Source: G965276675 sp965276675
GTDB taxonomy: Bacteria > Acidobacteriota > Terriglobia > Terriglobales > Acidobacteriaceae
DNA: 64,000 nt
Reading direction: 5' to 3'
NCBI GenBank assembly: GCA_965276675.1
Contig: OZ255624.1
Coordinates: 558,001 to 622,000 of the forward strand
The notes beneath the pieces were generated by a model. It saw only the letters and a program-made list of their open reading frames with translations. It did not search any database and was not told the origin of the DNA. This document shows, piece by piece, positions 28,422-41,321 of this stretch (position 1 is the stretch's first letter; each line of letters opens with the position of its first letter). A program made the translations under genes and the position numbers.

Positions 28422-29966
28422 ATGATCGGCAGCACACGCCTCAATATGGCAACTGTTTCTCTTTCTCGCCAATCCGCGTCCGCGCCCAGCCAAATTTTTC
28501 GTATTTTGGAGCGGAGGCCGGTCTGGCTCACCGGGCTTTCGGCGCTGATCTTTTTAGTGCACGGCTTCCATCCCTATGCCGACGATGCGGGCATTTACGT
28601 AGCCGGCATTCAGAAGCTGATAGACCCGTCGTTGTACTCCGCGGACGCCATCTTTGTCGTCTCCCACACGCGGCTTTCGGTCTTCGCGCACCTGCTTGCA
28701 GGTCTGGCGCGGCTGACACACCTTCCGCTCGAGTGGCTTCTGCTGTTGATCTACATCGGCTCCCTTGCCCTGTTTGTCGAAGCATGCCGCCAGCTCGCCA
28801 CCCGGCTTTTTTTAACGACGGCTGCGCGGAATGCGGCAGTGTTACTTTCCGGCGCTTTATTCACCCTGCCGGTGGCCGGCACCGCGCTTTCGATCATGGA
28901 CCCCTATGTCACGGCCAGGTCGTTGTCTACGCCCTTTAGTCTTCTTGCAGTCGCGGCTTGCCTAGGCCGATCCACTAAGGGAACGCTGTTATGGCTACTG
29001 CTGACTGCGGTCACGCACCCACTCATGGCGGTGTATCTGGGGGCTTTTCTTCTGGTGCTGAGTCTTTCCCATGCGCGCCGCTGGCGCCTTCTGGCAGGTG
29101 TGTGCTGTGCGGCTGTCCTGCTTTGCGGACTTATTTTCTTCTCTCAGCAGCACGCAGTGGTTCTGGCAAGCTACCGGGAGGCGGTAACTAGCCGCACGTA
29201 TTTCTATTTAGGCGATTGGGCCTGGTTTGAGCTACTGGGCTTATATGCTCCCATCCTGTTACTTGCGGTTGCCGCCAGGAGACTTGGCCTTCATTCCGCA
29301 TCCGGAAAGCTATGCCTCACCAGCGTTGCCGCCGGGGCTACAAGCACGCTGTGTTGTCTGTTTTTCGTGCATACCAGCGGGCCGTTTTTTCTGGCGCGAC
29401 TGCAGATGCTCCGGAGTTTTCAACTTATCTATGCCACCGGGATTGTATTACTAGGCGGCTTTCTTGGGCACCTATTCTCCAGACGTTCGCGCTGGTTAGG
29501 TTGCATGCTGATCGCTATCGCTTTCTTGTCGATGTACGCAGCTGAGCGCCAGTCTTATGGAAACTCCGCGCACCTGGAGTTACCTGGAAGGACGCCCAAG
29601 AACCAGTGGGAGCAAGCATTCCTGTGGATACGCGGCAATACGCCACATGAGGCCGTTGTGGCCGCGGACCCGGCCTTTCTTTCTGCTCCGGGAGAAGATG
29701 CCCAGAGCCCGCGCGCGCTCTCTGAGCGAAGTGTGCTTGGCAACTTTAAAGACGAGGGAGTGGCGGCCATCTTTCCCGCCGCGGCTCCGGCCTGGAAGAT
29801 TGGGTGGGATGCGCAACTCGGCATCGATGCGGCAAGTGACCGGGAGCGTTATGCGCGTCTGCACCCGCTTGGGGCCGACTGGCTGGTGCTTCCCGCAACC
29901 GCCAGAACGGCGTTTCCATGCCCTTACCGGAACCCCCGCGTGGCCGTCTGCCATAGCGTCCCGTAA
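28422..29966 (+). CDS. Multi-pass membrane protein, GT-C-like, unknown
   Basis: A membrane protein of about 514 residues with some ten hydrophobic helices and a short C-terminal periplasmic domain. The first loop HPYADDAGIYVAGIQKLIDP has an Asp-Asp pair placed like the catalytic acids of GT-C glycosyltransferases, but overall similarity to known families is not recognisable to me. The start is uncertain: ATG 28422 is close to GGAGGG, ATG 28446 is also possible, and the frame is open to 28383. The gene stands alone between the GH57 gene (divergent) and the glycosylase gene (convergent, 13 bases away). Confidence 0.7.
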   Translation: MIGSTRLNMATVSLSRQSASAPSQIFRILERRPVWLTGLSALIFLVHGFHPYADDAGIYVAGIQKLIDPSLYSADAIFVVSHTRLSVFAHLLAGLARLTHLPLEWLLLLIYIGSLALFVEACRQLATRLFLTTAARNAAVLLSGALFTLPVAGTALSIMDPYVTARSLSTPFSLLAVAACLGRSTKGTLLWLLLTAVTHPLMAVYLGAFLLVLSLSHARRWRLLAGVCCAAVLLCGLIFFSQQHAVVLASYREAVTSRTYFYLGDWAWFELLGLYAPILLLAVAARRLGLHSASGKLCLTSVAAGATSTLCCLFFVHTSGPFFLARLQMLRSFQLIYATGIVLLGGFLGHLFSRRSRWLGCMLIAIAFLSMYAAERQSYGNSAHLELPGRTPKNQWEQAFLWIRGNTPHEAVVAADPAFLSAPGEDAQSPRALSERSVLGNFKDEGVAAIFPAAAPAWKIGWDAQLGIDAASDRERYARLHPLGADWLVLPATARTAFPCPYRNPRVAVCHSVP

Positions 29967-29979
29967 CTCGCTGGATAGC

Positions 29980-30669
29980 TCATTCCGGCGGGGGCGACGG
30001 CTTGCCCTCAAGGTCGCAGGCGCGCCATAGATACCAGCTGGCTACCGAGCGCCAGGGCCGCCAGCGTTCCGCGCGGCGCAGCATCACGTCGGGCTCGGGC
30101 AGCATTGCGGCTGTGATGGGCTCGGCCTTGCGGTAGTGACCGAAGGTCAGCAGAAAGCCCTTGCGGACGCCGTAGTCGGTCACTGGCAGAACATCCGGCC
30201 GCCCCAGCCGAAAGATCAGAAGCATCTCGACCGTCCACTGCCCGATACCGCGCACTGCCGTCAGCCGCTCGATGATCTCGGCATCCGGCATGCGGCGGAT
30301 CCGGTCGAGCGTGGGCACGGTGCCGTCGAGTGTCTTGGCGGCCAGGTCGCGCATGGCGAGCAGCTTATTAGCCGACAGGCCGGCCTCGCGCAGCAGATGT
30401 TCTGGCGCAGCCAGCAGCTGCTCCGGTTGCGGGTGGTAGTCGCCGAAGGTCTCGATTACGCGACGGAGGATCGCGGCTGCCGCTTTGCCGTGCAATTGCT
30501 GGTAGACGATCGATTCCAATAGCGCCTCAAAGGGCGAGTGCTGGCTTTTGAGCCGGAGCGTATAGGGACCCGCGCGCTCGATCAGGACGCCGAGCTTGGG
30601 GTCTTTTGCGGCCAGCTCTCGCAGCGCGAGGCGGGCGTCGTAACGCACCGGGCGGCGGCCGTCACTCAT
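29980..30669 (-). CDS. DNA-3-methyladenine glycosylase II (AlkA family)
   Basis: A 229-residue base-excision repair glycosylase that removes alkylated purines from DNA. The helix-hairpin-helix/GPD core is visible: LTAVRGIGQWTVEMLLIF (about residues 140-157) and the catalytic aspartate in LPVTDYGVRKG (about 169). An N-terminal helical region contains the family stretch SIVYQQLHGKAA. It lacks the long N-terminal beta domain of E. coli AlkA, like many short bacterial homologues. ATG 30669 is preferred; the 32 upstream open codons show no conserved features. It appears to be a single-gene unit. Confidence 0.88.
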   Translation of the reverse strand: MSDGRRPVRYDARLALRELAAKDPKLGVLIERAGPYTLRLKSQHSPFEALLESIVYQQLHGKAAAAILRRVIETFGDYHPQPEQLLAAPEHLLREAGLSANKLLAMRDLAAKTLDGTVPTLDRIRRMPDAEIIERLTAVRGIGQWTVEMLLIFRLGRPDVLPVTDYGVRKGFLLTFGHYRKAEPITAAMLPEPDVMLRRAERWRPWRSVASWYLWRACDLEGKPSPPPE

Positions 30670-31003
30670 GAGCGGGTCTCGACAGGGGAGTATCGCGTGG
30701 GATGAAAGAGCGCAGCATGGCAACAGCAGTGTATCCGGCGCAATTGAAAACCGTTCAAAGCGCACGAATTGTTATGTGGAGCGGAGGGCGAACCAAGCTC
30801 GTACACAACGCGCGGTCATTGCTCCGCGCGTGTGGCAGGCACAGCTGCGATTCTATGCAGGTCGCTTCTTCACAAAGAAGAGCCGCACGCTTGCCAGCGC
30901 GAAGATCGTATTGCTCCGGTAGCAATCGCGCACAATCCGGGGTTTGGGCGTCACGCAAAAAATCCGGGCACGTGGCTCCGGCTTGCGTGAAAGGGGAATA
31001 TGG
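30670..31003. other. Upstream region of the act operon, no gene seen
   Basis: About 330 bases without a credible gene. Two perfect 6-bp hairpins are present: CTTCTT-CACA-AAGAAG (30865-30880) and ATTGCT-CCGGT-AGCAAT (30910-30926). They could be regulatory or terminator-like, but neither has a T-run. Confidence 0.4.
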
Positions 31004-31013
31004 CTGGTATAGT
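31004..31013 (+). promoter_or_regulatory. Candidate extended -10 promoter of the act operon
   Basis: TGGTATAGT (TG-n-TATAGT) lies about 113 bases before actA, with a weak TTGCGT 19 bases upstream as a possible -35. It is the best promoter-like match in the 456-base gap and would drive the respiratory operon. Confidence 0.35.
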
Positions 31014-31125
31014 TTTTCTTTGCACACCTAAGTTCTTGACGGAAGTACGACCGAAGTAGTCGTTAAACACTCACTGCAGCACACCTTCAACAGACGGCAG
31101 CAGCAGCCGCAGCAGGAACGCATTC

Positions 31126-32009
31126 ATGGCGCAGATTTTTGACCGCAGCTCAAACGCGCTGGCCCGCATGAGCCTGGTCTTGACCGGATTGATCGTCATC
31201 GCCCTCGGCGTGACACTTGACCAGTTGCAACGTTCGCCGTGGGTGACGCGGCAGGGACAGAGAGCCGACCAGCCGGTCCCATTCAGCCACAAGCACCACG
31301 TGATGGGCCTTGGTATCCAGTGCCAGTACTGCCATACCTCGGTGGAGAAATCGAGCTATGCCGGCATCCCACCAACCAAAACCTGCATGAACTGCCACGC
31401 GCAGATCTGGACCAATGCGCAGCTGCTCGAGCCGGTGCGGCAGAGCTGGGCCACGGGCGAGTCGATCCGCTGGATCCGGGTGCACGATCTGCCGGACTAT
31501 GTGTATTTCAACCATTCGATCCACGTGAACAAGGGACTGGGCTGCTCGTCCTGCCACGGCCGCGTGGACCTGATGCCGATCATGTACCAGCAGAACTCGC
31601 TGCAGATGGAGTGGTGCCTGAACTGCCATCGCAACCCGGCGGTCAATCTGCGCCCGGCCAACCAGATCTACAACATGGCCTGGACCGGTCCCACGCGCGA
31701 CAAGCCCGTGTGGTGCGGCACGGATGGCGATAAGTACGGCACGCCCACCGCGCAGACCATCGCCTGCACTACCGTGAATCCAGGGAAGGCGAGTGCGGTT
31801 GCCGCTTCGATCGACATGCTGCCGCCGACCGCGGGCCCGGAGACCAACATGCTCGACGTGAACGCGCACGGCGGTGCCAGCGATGGCATACCGGCCGCCT
31901 CGCTCAGCTATGTGAAGTTCACCAACCAGGAAGCACTGGGCAAGTATCTGGTATCGCAGTACCACATCCGTACGCCGCATGAGTTGAGCAGCTGCGAGAC
32001 CTGCCACAG

Positions 32010-32013
<4 letters not shown>
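31126..32013 (+). CDS. actA: Alternative complex III subunit A, pentaheme cytochrome c
   Basis: ActA of alternative complex III, the quinol:electron-acceptor oxidoreductase that replaces the bc1 complex. The 295-residue protein has one N-terminal membrane helix (about residues 12-30) and five CxxCH haem c sites: CQYCH (about 66), CMNCH (87), CSSCH (140), CLNCH (164) and CETCH (290). Three to five histidines nearby could serve as second axial ligands. It is exposed to the periplasm and passes electrons from the iron-sulfur/quinol module towards ActE and the oxidase. First gene of the operon; its stop overlaps the actB start (ATGA). Confidence 0.93.
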
Positions 32014-35291
<3,278 letters not shown>

Positions 35292-35333
35292 AGCCGCTAA
35301 CCCCAACGCAACCCAACAAGTGGACCGACAGAT

Positions 35334-36755
35334 ATGGCGACCAAAAACATTAAGGTAAACGATCCGATGCTGGATCCGGTGACGGGAGAGGTCCGGGTCA
35401 TCGCCCCGGGGCATACCTTCAAATCCGTCACGGACAAGATCTCGCGGATCGTGCTCACCACGCACACGCCGATGGGGTGGTTCTTCGGCCTGCTGGTGGC
35501 GGGCGGCATCATCATGATCCTGATGACCGCACTCACGTGGCTCGTTCTCAAGGGTGTCGGCATCTGGGGCCTGAGCATCCCGGTGGGCTGGGGCTTTGCC
35601 ATCATCAACTTCGTCTGGTGGATCGGTATCGGCCACGCCGGCACGCTGATCTCGGCGATCCTGCTGCTCTTCAAGCAGACCTGGCGCAACTCGATCAACC
35701 GCTTTGCCGAGGCCATGACTATCTTTGCCGTGGTCTGCGCCGGCATGTTTCCGCTGATCCACGTGGGGCGGCCCTGGCTGGGGTACTGGCTTTTTCCGTA
35801 TCCCAACTCGATGAACGTCTGGCCGCAGTTCCGCTCGCCGCTGCTGTGGGACGTCTTTGCCGTCTCCACCTATGCGACGATCTCGGTGGTCTTCTGGTAT
35901 GTCGGCATGGTGCCGGATTTGGCGACGCTGCGCGATCGCTCGAAGTCGCGGGTTGGTCAATACACCTACGGCCTGCTGGCCCTGGGCTGGCGCGGTTCGG
36001 TCCGCCACTGGATGCGGTATGAGACGGCCTCCCTGCTGCTGGCCGGCCTGGCGACGCCGCTGGTGCTCTCGGTGCACACCGTCATCTCCTTCGACTTCGC
36101 GGTGGCCGTCCTACCCGGCTGGCACACGACCATCTTCCCGCCCTACTTCGTCGCCGGCGCCGTCTACTCCGGCTTCGCCATGGTCATCACTCTCGCCGTG
36201 CCCATCCGCAAGTTCTACCATCTGGAGGATGTCATCACCATCCGCCACCTGGACAACATGGGCAAGGTCATGCTCACGACCGGACTGATCGTCGCCTACG
36301 GCTATGGGATGGAGCTCTTCATGAGCTGGTACTCGGCCAGCCACTGGGAGTATTTCGCATTCTGGAACCGCATCTTCGGGCCCATGGGCTGGTCGTACGC
36401 GATCCTGATCACGTGCAACATTGCACTTCCGCAGTTGCTGTGGCTGCGCGGCGTGCGCACCAGCCCGTCCCGGATGTTCGTCATGTCGCTCGTCGTTAAC
36501 AGTGGCATGTGGTTCGAGCGCTTCGTGATCGTCGTCACTAGCCTGTATCGCGACTTCCTGCCTTCGTCCTGGGGCACCTACAAGGCGACGCGCTGGGACT
36601 ACGGCACCTTTCTGGGAACGCTGGGTCTGTTTACCTTTCTGTTCTTCCTGTTTATCCGCTTCCTGCCCATGATCCCGATGTCCGAGCTGCGCGTTCTGCT
36701 GCCGCAGTCCAAGGTCAAGGCCGAGAGCGAGCCGCTGCCGGAGGCAGGTGACTAA
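35334..36755 (+). CDS. actC: Alternative complex III subunit C, NrfD-like membrane protein
   Basis: ActC, a 473-residue integral membrane protein of the NrfD/PsrC family with about ten helices. In alternative complex III it provides the quinol-binding and possible proton-translocating module together with ActF. Conserved-looking stretches include WWIGIGHAGTLISAILLL and PLIHVGRPWLGYW. The N-terminal 35 residues are soluble. Its TAA overlaps the actD ATG by one base (TAATG), indicating coupled translation. Confidence 0.92.
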   Translation: MATKNIKVNDPMLDPVTGEVRVIAPGHTFKSVTDKISRIVLTTHTPMGWFFGLLVAGGIIMILMTALTWLVLKGVGIWGLSIPVGWGFAIINFVWWIGIGHAGTLISAILLLFKQTWRNSINRFAEAMTIFAVVCAGMFPLIHVGRPWLGYWLFPYPNSMNVWPQFRSPLLWDVFAVSTYATISVVFWYVGMVPDLATLRDRSKSRVGQYTYGLLALGWRGSVRHWMRYETASLLLAGLATPLVLSVHTVISFDFAVAVLPGWHTTIFPPYFVAGAVYSGFAMVITLAVPIRKFYHLEDVITIRHLDNMGKVMLTTGLIVAYGYGMELFMSWYSASHWEYFAFWNRIFGPMGWSYAILITCNIALPQLLWLRGVRTSPSRMFVMSLVVNSGMWFERFVIVVTSLYRDFLPSSWGTYKATRWDYGTFLGTLGLFTFLFFLFIRFLPMIPMSELRVLLPQSKVKAESEPLPEAGD

Positions 36756-37297
36756 TGTCGATACCTGAAGGCACCTACGGCCTTTTGGCCGAGTTCGATA
36801 CCGCGGGGCAGTTGACGGAGGCTGCGAAGGTGTCCTACGACGCGGGCTGGCGCCGCCTGGACTGCTACACGCCCTATCCCTGCGAGGAGGCGGCGGAGGC
36901 CATCGGCTTCCACCGCAACTTCGTCCCGCTGATCACGCTGGTGGGTGGGCTGATGGGCTGCGCCGCGATGTTTCTGATGGAGACCTGGATCAACGTCTGG
37001 GCCTACCCGCTTAACATCGGCGGACGCCCGTACTACGCCTGGCCGGCCTTTATTATCCCGGCATATGAGTGGACGATTCTGTTTGCGGGTCTGACGGCGG
37101 CCTTTGGCATGCTTGCGATGTGCGGTCTGCCGGCGCCCTACCATCCGCTCTTCAATGCGCCCAACTTCCGCACTGGCGCGTCGGCGGATAAGTTCTTCCT
37201 GTGCCTGGAGGCGCGTGACCCCAAGTTTGCGGCCAATGAATCGCGGCAGTTTTTGGAGAGCTTCGCACCGGTCTCGATCGTGGAGGTGGAGTATTAA
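36755..37297 (+). CDS. actD: Alternative complex III subunit D (DUF3341)
   Basis: ActD, 180 residues of the DUF3341 family. A soluble N-terminal domain (YGLLAEFDTAGQLTEAAKVS, with YTPYPCEEA) is followed by two membrane helices (about residues 55-75 and 105-130) and a short C-terminal tail. It is a structural subunit of alternative complex III with no known cofactor. Start coupled to actC. The stop is followed within the same bases by the unusual start region of actE. Confidence 0.92.
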   Translation: MSIPEGTYGLLAEFDTAGQLTEAAKVSYDAGWRRLDCYTPYPCEEAAEAIGFHRNFVPLITLVGGLMGCAAMFLMETWINVWAYPLNIGGRPYYAWPAFIIPAYEWTILFAGLTAAFGMLAMCGLPAPYHPLFNAPNFRTGASADKFFLCLEARDPKFAANESRQFLESFAPVSIVEVEY

Positions 37298-38198
37298 CGC
37301 GATTGCGCAATCAACGTCCCGCGGCAGCCGGGCACTGCGTGTTGCGAGCGGCTGCGCCGTGGCAACGTTGGCCGTGCTGGCCGGCTGCCGGCAGGACATG
37401 CACAACCAGCCGAAGTTCGTGCCGCAGCGTGGAACCGCCTTTTTCGCCGACGGCCGCTCAGCGCGCCCGCAGGTGGAGCACACCGTCGCCCGCAACCAGA
37501 TGTACGAGGGGAACTTCTTCTACACCGGACTCGAGAACGGCAAGGAAGTGAACGCGCTGCCCTTTCCGGCGACGATGGCCGTCCTCCAGCGCGGACAGGA
37601 GCGCTACAACATCTACTGCACACCGTGCCACTCGCGCGTTGGCAATGGCGCTGGCATGATCGTGCAGCGCGGCTACAAGCCGGCGGGCAACTTCCACGAT
37701 GCGCGCATCCTGGCCGAGCCGCTGAGCCACTACTTCTACGTCATCACCAACGGCTATGGCGCCATGCCGGATTACTCGGCGCAGATCACCGCCGCCGACC
37801 GCTGGGCGATATCCGCTTACATCCGTGCGCTGCAGCTGAGCCAGAATGCCAAGGCAGCCGATCTGCCCGCCGGCGTGCAGGTGGAGCAGTTGACCGATGT
37901 GGCGGAGCGGCAAGGACTGCCGCAGAGCTACGCGCAGCCCTGGGAGATGCCGGGCACCGCCGTCTATGCGGAGCCGCCGACTGGCAATCCCGGCATGGCC
38001 CCGCCCGAGCCGGTGAGCGCGCCATCGGAAAAGAACCGGCCATTGCTGTCGACGCCCAACGGCGATTCGCTCCCCATGTCGAACGCCCACAGTAGCTCCC
38101 GCCTTGGCCGTTATGGCCAGCAGGGCGAGCAGGCGCCCACCATGCCCAACGCACCCAAGCCAGCAACGCGCCCGCATCCCGGGCCGGGAAAGCAGTAA
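37293..38198 (+). CDS. actE: Alternative complex III subunit E, monoheme cytochrome c lipoprotein
   Basis: ActE, about 301 residues. A lipoprotein signal (hydrophobic stretch ending VLAGC) is followed by a monoheme cytochrome c domain with CTPCH at about residue 109 and a candidate sixth-ligand methionine (in GYGAMPDYS). The last 60 residues are rich in proline and probably disordered. It takes electrons from ActA and hands them to the oxidase. No ATG, GTG or TTG exists in frame where the protein should start. The best candidate is ATT 37293, which overlaps the actD stop and follows GGAGGTGGAG; GTG 37359 would remove most of the signal peptide and ATG 37236 would add unrelated residues. Confidence 0.85.
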   Translation: MNAIAQSTSRGSRALRVASGCAVATLAVLAGCRQDMHNQPKFVPQRGTAFFADGRSARPQVEHTVARNQMYEGNFFYTGLENGKEVNALPFPATMAVLQRGQERYNIYCTPCHSRVGNGAGMIVQRGYKPAGNFHDARILAEPLSHYFYVITNGYGAMPDYSAQITAADRWAISAYIRALQLSQNAKAADLPAGVQVEQLTDVAERQGLPQSYAQPWEMPGTAVYAEPPTGNPGMAPPEPVSAPSEKNRPLLSTPNGDSLPMSNAHSSSRLGRYGQQGEQAPTMPNAPKPATRPHPGPGKQ

Positions 38199-38214
38199 GG
38201 AGTCCAGAGAGAGA

Positions 38215-39510
38215 ATGGCACACGGACACGGACATGCTTTACGAACACTGCCGGCTGACCTCAACGCGCCGGCGCTGCTGGGCAGAGGGCGCATCCGGGC
38301 GCTGACGGTAGGCGCGGTCTTCACGGTCCTTTCGGTCGTGCTCGCGGTGCTGGCGGCGATCTTCGATCACGACGGCATCGACCATCTGCTGCGCTCCTGG
38401 CTGATGGGCTTCATGATCTGCTTCGGCTTCTGCGTGGGCGGCATGGCCATGTTAATGGTGCAGTATCTCTCCGGTGGCAAGTGGGGATTGTTGATTCGCC
38501 GGCCGCTCGAGGCCATGAGCCGCACCCTGCCGATGATCGCGCTGATGTTCCTGCCCATCGGCTTGGGCATGAAGCGGCTGTATCTCTGGGCGCGGATCGC
38601 GAATCCCGTGCAGGCGCTCCAGCAGCACCTCATCACCCGTGAAGAGGCGCATGACATCGCGTGGAAGCGGCCCATGCTCAGCATTCACAGTGTGTGGATC
38701 CAGACGATCATCTGCTTTGCGATCTGGTTCCTGTTCATGATCCCGATGAACCGCTGGGGTCTGCGCCGCGATGCCGACACCGAACCCAACGTCCCCTTTT
38801 GGCAGCGCCGGTTTGAGAACATCAGCGGCATCGGCGTCGTGATCTACTCACTCACCCTCACTGTCGGCGCGATCGACTGGGTAATGTCGACCGACGTGAC
38901 CTGGTTCTCGACCATGTATGGATTGCTCTTCCTGGTCGGCCAGGGTTATGCGGTGCTGGCGCTCTCCGTCATCACGGTCGTCAGTTTGTCCAAGACCGAG
39001 CCGATGAAAACCGTGCTGCGGACCACCGAGCAGCATGACCTGGGAAAGCTCTGCTTCGCCTTTGTGATGTTGAATATCTATCTCGCGTTCTCGCAGTTCC
39101 TGATCATCTGGTCCGGCAACCTGCCCGAGGAGATTCCCTGGTACCTGGATCGCATTCGCGGGCACTGGGGCGTCATCATCTCGCTGAACTTCATCTTCCA
39201 CTGGCTGATCCCCTTTTCGCTCCTGCTCTCGCGTGACATCAAGCGCAACAAACGCAAGATCGTGCTGGTAGCCAAGTGGATGATCTTCGCCCGTTGCTGG
39301 GATATGTTCTGGCTGATCGAACCAAGCTTCCCCGATGCGCGCCGGAACCTGCACTTCTCCTGGGGCATTCTGGAGTACTCCGCCGTACCGGTGGCCATGA
39401 TCGCCTTCTGGGTGGTGTATTACCTGCGGGAGCTGAACGCGCGGCCGCTAGTGCAGACCAACGATCCGCACCTGGTCGAAATATTGGAGGCAGAGCATGC
39501 CCACGCCTAA
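38215..39510 (+). CDS. actF: Alternative complex III subunit F, NrfD-like membrane protein
   Basis: ActF, 431 residues, a second NrfD-like integral membrane protein with about ten helices that pairs with ActC. The ATG at 38215 follows AAGGAG and gives MAHGHGHALRTLPADL; an in-frame upstream extension into actE is not used. The C-terminal region contains FARCWDMFWLIEPSF. It belongs to the membrane core of the quinol-oxidising complex. The next gene begins 14 bases before its stop, in another frame. Confidence 0.92.
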   Translation: MAHGHGHALRTLPADLNAPALLGRGRIRALTVGAVFTVLSVVLAVLAAIFDHDGIDHLLRSWLMGFMICFGFCVGGMAMLMVQYLSGGKWGLLIRRPLEAMSRTLPMIALMFLPIGLGMKRLYLWARIANPVQALQQHLITREEAHDIAWKRPMLSIHSVWIQTIICFAIWFLFMIPMNRWGLRRDADTEPNVPFWQRRFENISGIGVVIYSLTLTVGAIDWVMSTDVTWFSTMYGLLFLVGQGYAVLALSVITVVSLSKTEPMKTVLRTTEQHDLGKLCFAFVMLNIYLAFSQFLIIWSGNLPEEIPWYLDRIRGHWGVIISLNFIFHWLIPFSLLLSRDIKRNKRKIVLVAKWMIFARCWDMFWLIEPSFPDARRNLHFSWGILEYSAVPVAMIAFWVVYYLRELNARPLVQTNDPHLVEILEAEHAHA

Positions 39511-40186
39511 CGACTCGCAACGCCCTGATACTCATCCGGACGACACACATGGCTACAGCTACACCGCGACCGGCAAGGGTGAGCCCTCGCCCGGGTACGA
39601 GACCTCGGACGTCAAGGTCACGGGCATCCTCGTCTTTCTGGTCTCGCTGGCCGTCTTCCTCGTGATCTTCTTTGTTTTCTGCTTTGGCATGGGCAAGGTC
39701 ATCAACAATGCACTGGTGAAGCACGATGGGCCCTCCAACAAGTGGAATGCGCCGCTGGTGGTCACGGACCGCAAGAACCTGGAATCCAGCGCCGCCATGG
39801 AGCAGCAGCAGCTCGCGCGGATGACGCAGCGCTTTCCCACGCCGCGCCTGCAAATGGACGACGGCAACCAGGATATTGCTGACATGCATGCCCGCGAGGA
39901 TTTGCTGCTGGACCACTACACCTGGATCAATCGCCAGCAGGGTGAGCTTCGGATTCCCATTGGAAGGGCCATGGCCGTGATTGCGCAGCAGGGACTCCCT
40001 GTCATCCAGGGCAGCGAGGCAGAGCAGGTGATGACCGCCGATGAGAACCAGACTCTCAGCCTGCCGCTTACCAACGGCTTTGCTCGCACTGGATACGAAG
40101 AGCAGCTGGAGGTGGAGCAGGCGCGCAAGCAAGAGAGCCGTCAACCAAAGGCGAGAGAGCAGGCCTCGCTGACTTCGTCGCACTAG
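39497..40186 (+). CDS. Single-helix membrane protein of the act operon, unknown
   Basis: A 229-residue protein with a soluble N-terminus of about 42 residues, one membrane helix (about 43-66) and a periplasmic C-terminal domain of about 160 residues that is rich in Gln, Glu and Arg. No haem, metal or known domain motif is present. Its start overlaps actF by 14 bases, so it is translated from the same message. It occupies the place where some bacteria carry an extra subunit gene (actG), but I cannot show homology. It may be an accessory subunit or bridge between alternative complex III and the oxidase. The stop lies in a CTAGAGCGG sequence. Confidence 0.75.
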   Translation: MPTPNDSQRPDTHPDDTHGYSYTATGKGEPSPGYETSDVKVTGILVFLVSLAVFLVIFFVFCFGMGKVINNALVKHDGPSNKWNAPLVVTDRKNLESSAAMEQQQLARMTQRFPTPRLQMDDGNQDIADMHAREDLLLDHYTWINRQQGELRIPIGRAMAVIAQQGLPVIQGSEAEQVMTADENQTLSLPLTNGFARTGYEEQLEVEQARKQESRQPKAREQASLTSSH

Positions 40187-40309
40187 AGCGGTATCGACAG
40201 CACGCATAGGCGATACGCATTGAAAATCACGTATTGAAAATGTAGACCAGCCAAAACAGAGATGTAGCCATTCCGCCACAGCGGTGCGGCGGCAGTTACG
40301 ATTAGAAGC

Positions 40310-41251
40310 ATGACCTCGATGCCAAAGAAGAGTCCAAAGACGAGCACAACCCGCTTCCGATTCACCCTGCGGCAGCAGCTCCGCGCCGCTGCAGTCGCGG
40401 CCCTCCTGGCACTGGGCTGCTCGGCTGCGCCGTGTGGATGGGCTCAGGTGGCGAGTCCCGGAGACAAGCAGATGGGGGAGCCCGCTGAGGATCATCTGCC
40501 GGATATGCTCAGCAAGGTAACGATCGCGCAGCGCCTGAACCAGAAGCTTCCCTTGAACGCAACCTTTCGCGATGCCAATGGCGGCACGGTGCAGCTGGGC
40601 GACTACTTTGGGGAGCGTCCCGTAATCCTGGCGCTGGTCTACTACCAGTGCCCCATGCTTTGCTCGGAAGAGCTTAAGGGCCTGGTGGGCGCGCTCGAGA
40701 TGGTCAGCTTCAAGCCGGGCAAGGACTTCGATATTGTGGTCATCAGCATCGATCCGAATGAAGGACCGGCTCTGGCGCATGCTAAGAAAGTCGAGTACGT
40801 CAAGTATTACGGTCATCCAGAGAGCGCGCCGGGATGGCACTTCCTCACCGGTCCCCAGGCCTCGATCCATGCCGTCAGCGAAGCAGTTGGTTTCGGATAT
40901 GTGCGGGTGCCGGGACCGGACGGCAAGCTCAACCAGTTTGCGCATGCCAGCTCGATCGAGATCGTGACCCCCGATGGCCGGCTTGCGCAATACTACCTGG
41001 GTGTCGAGTACTCGCCCAACGATCTGCGCCTGGGATTGGTAGAGGCCTCACAGCACCGGATCGGAACGCCGGTGGATAACCTCCTGACCTACTGCTACCG
41101 GTACGATCCGCAACGCAACAAACATAGCCTGGTAATCGCGCGCGTGGTGCAGCTGGGTGGGCTGGTCACCGTGCTTGGATTGGGAAGTTTTATGGCGGTA
41201 ATGTTCCGCCGCGACATTAAGCGAGACGGCAGTGGTGGCGCCAACGCATAA
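40310..41251 (+). CDS. SCO1/SenC copper chaperone
   Basis: A 313-residue thioredoxin-fold protein of the SCO1/SenC family that delivers copper to the CuA centre of cytochrome oxidase subunit II. The copper site is CPMLC (about residues 115-119) with the distal histidine in QFAHASS (about 211). An N-terminal signal/anchor (about 20-45) and, less usual for the family, a C-terminal helix (about 275-297) would tether it at both ends. It sits between the act operon and coxB, where its substrate is made. Spacing of 123 bases from the previous gene and 70 to coxB suggests either a long operon or internal promoters. Confidence 0.9.
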   Translation: MTSMPKKSPKTSTTRFRFTLRQQLRAAAVAALLALGCSAAPCGWAQVASPGDKQMGEPAEDHLPDMLSKVTIAQRLNQKLPLNATFRDANGGTVQLGDYFGERPVILALVYYQCPMLCSEELKGLVGALEMVSFKPGKDFDIVVISIDPNEGPALAHAKKVEYVKYYGHPESAPGWHFLTGPQASIHAVSEAVGFGYVRVPGPDGKLNQFAHASSIEIVTPDGRLAQYYLGVEYSPNDLRLGLVEASQHRIGTPVDNLLTYCYRYDPQRNKHSLVIARVVQLGGLVTVLGLGSFMAVMFRRDIKRDGSGGANA

Positions 41252-41321
41252 CGCAGCACAATGATTTAGCGGTCATACGGTTTCGCGCCGCTGGCCATAC
41301 AGTTTACGGGTAAAGGGAACG

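Noticed and set aside
31035..31065. TTGACG with TCGTTA as an alternative promoter for actA
   Set aside because: The -10 match is poor; the extended -10 at 31004-31013 is better.
40183..40309. Possible third copy of the CTAGAGCGG palindromic element before the Sco gene
   Set aside because: The left end matches (CTAGAGCGGT) but no complementary right end or shared core is found; only a short GTATCG/CGATAC hairpin and a repeated ATTGAAAAT are present.
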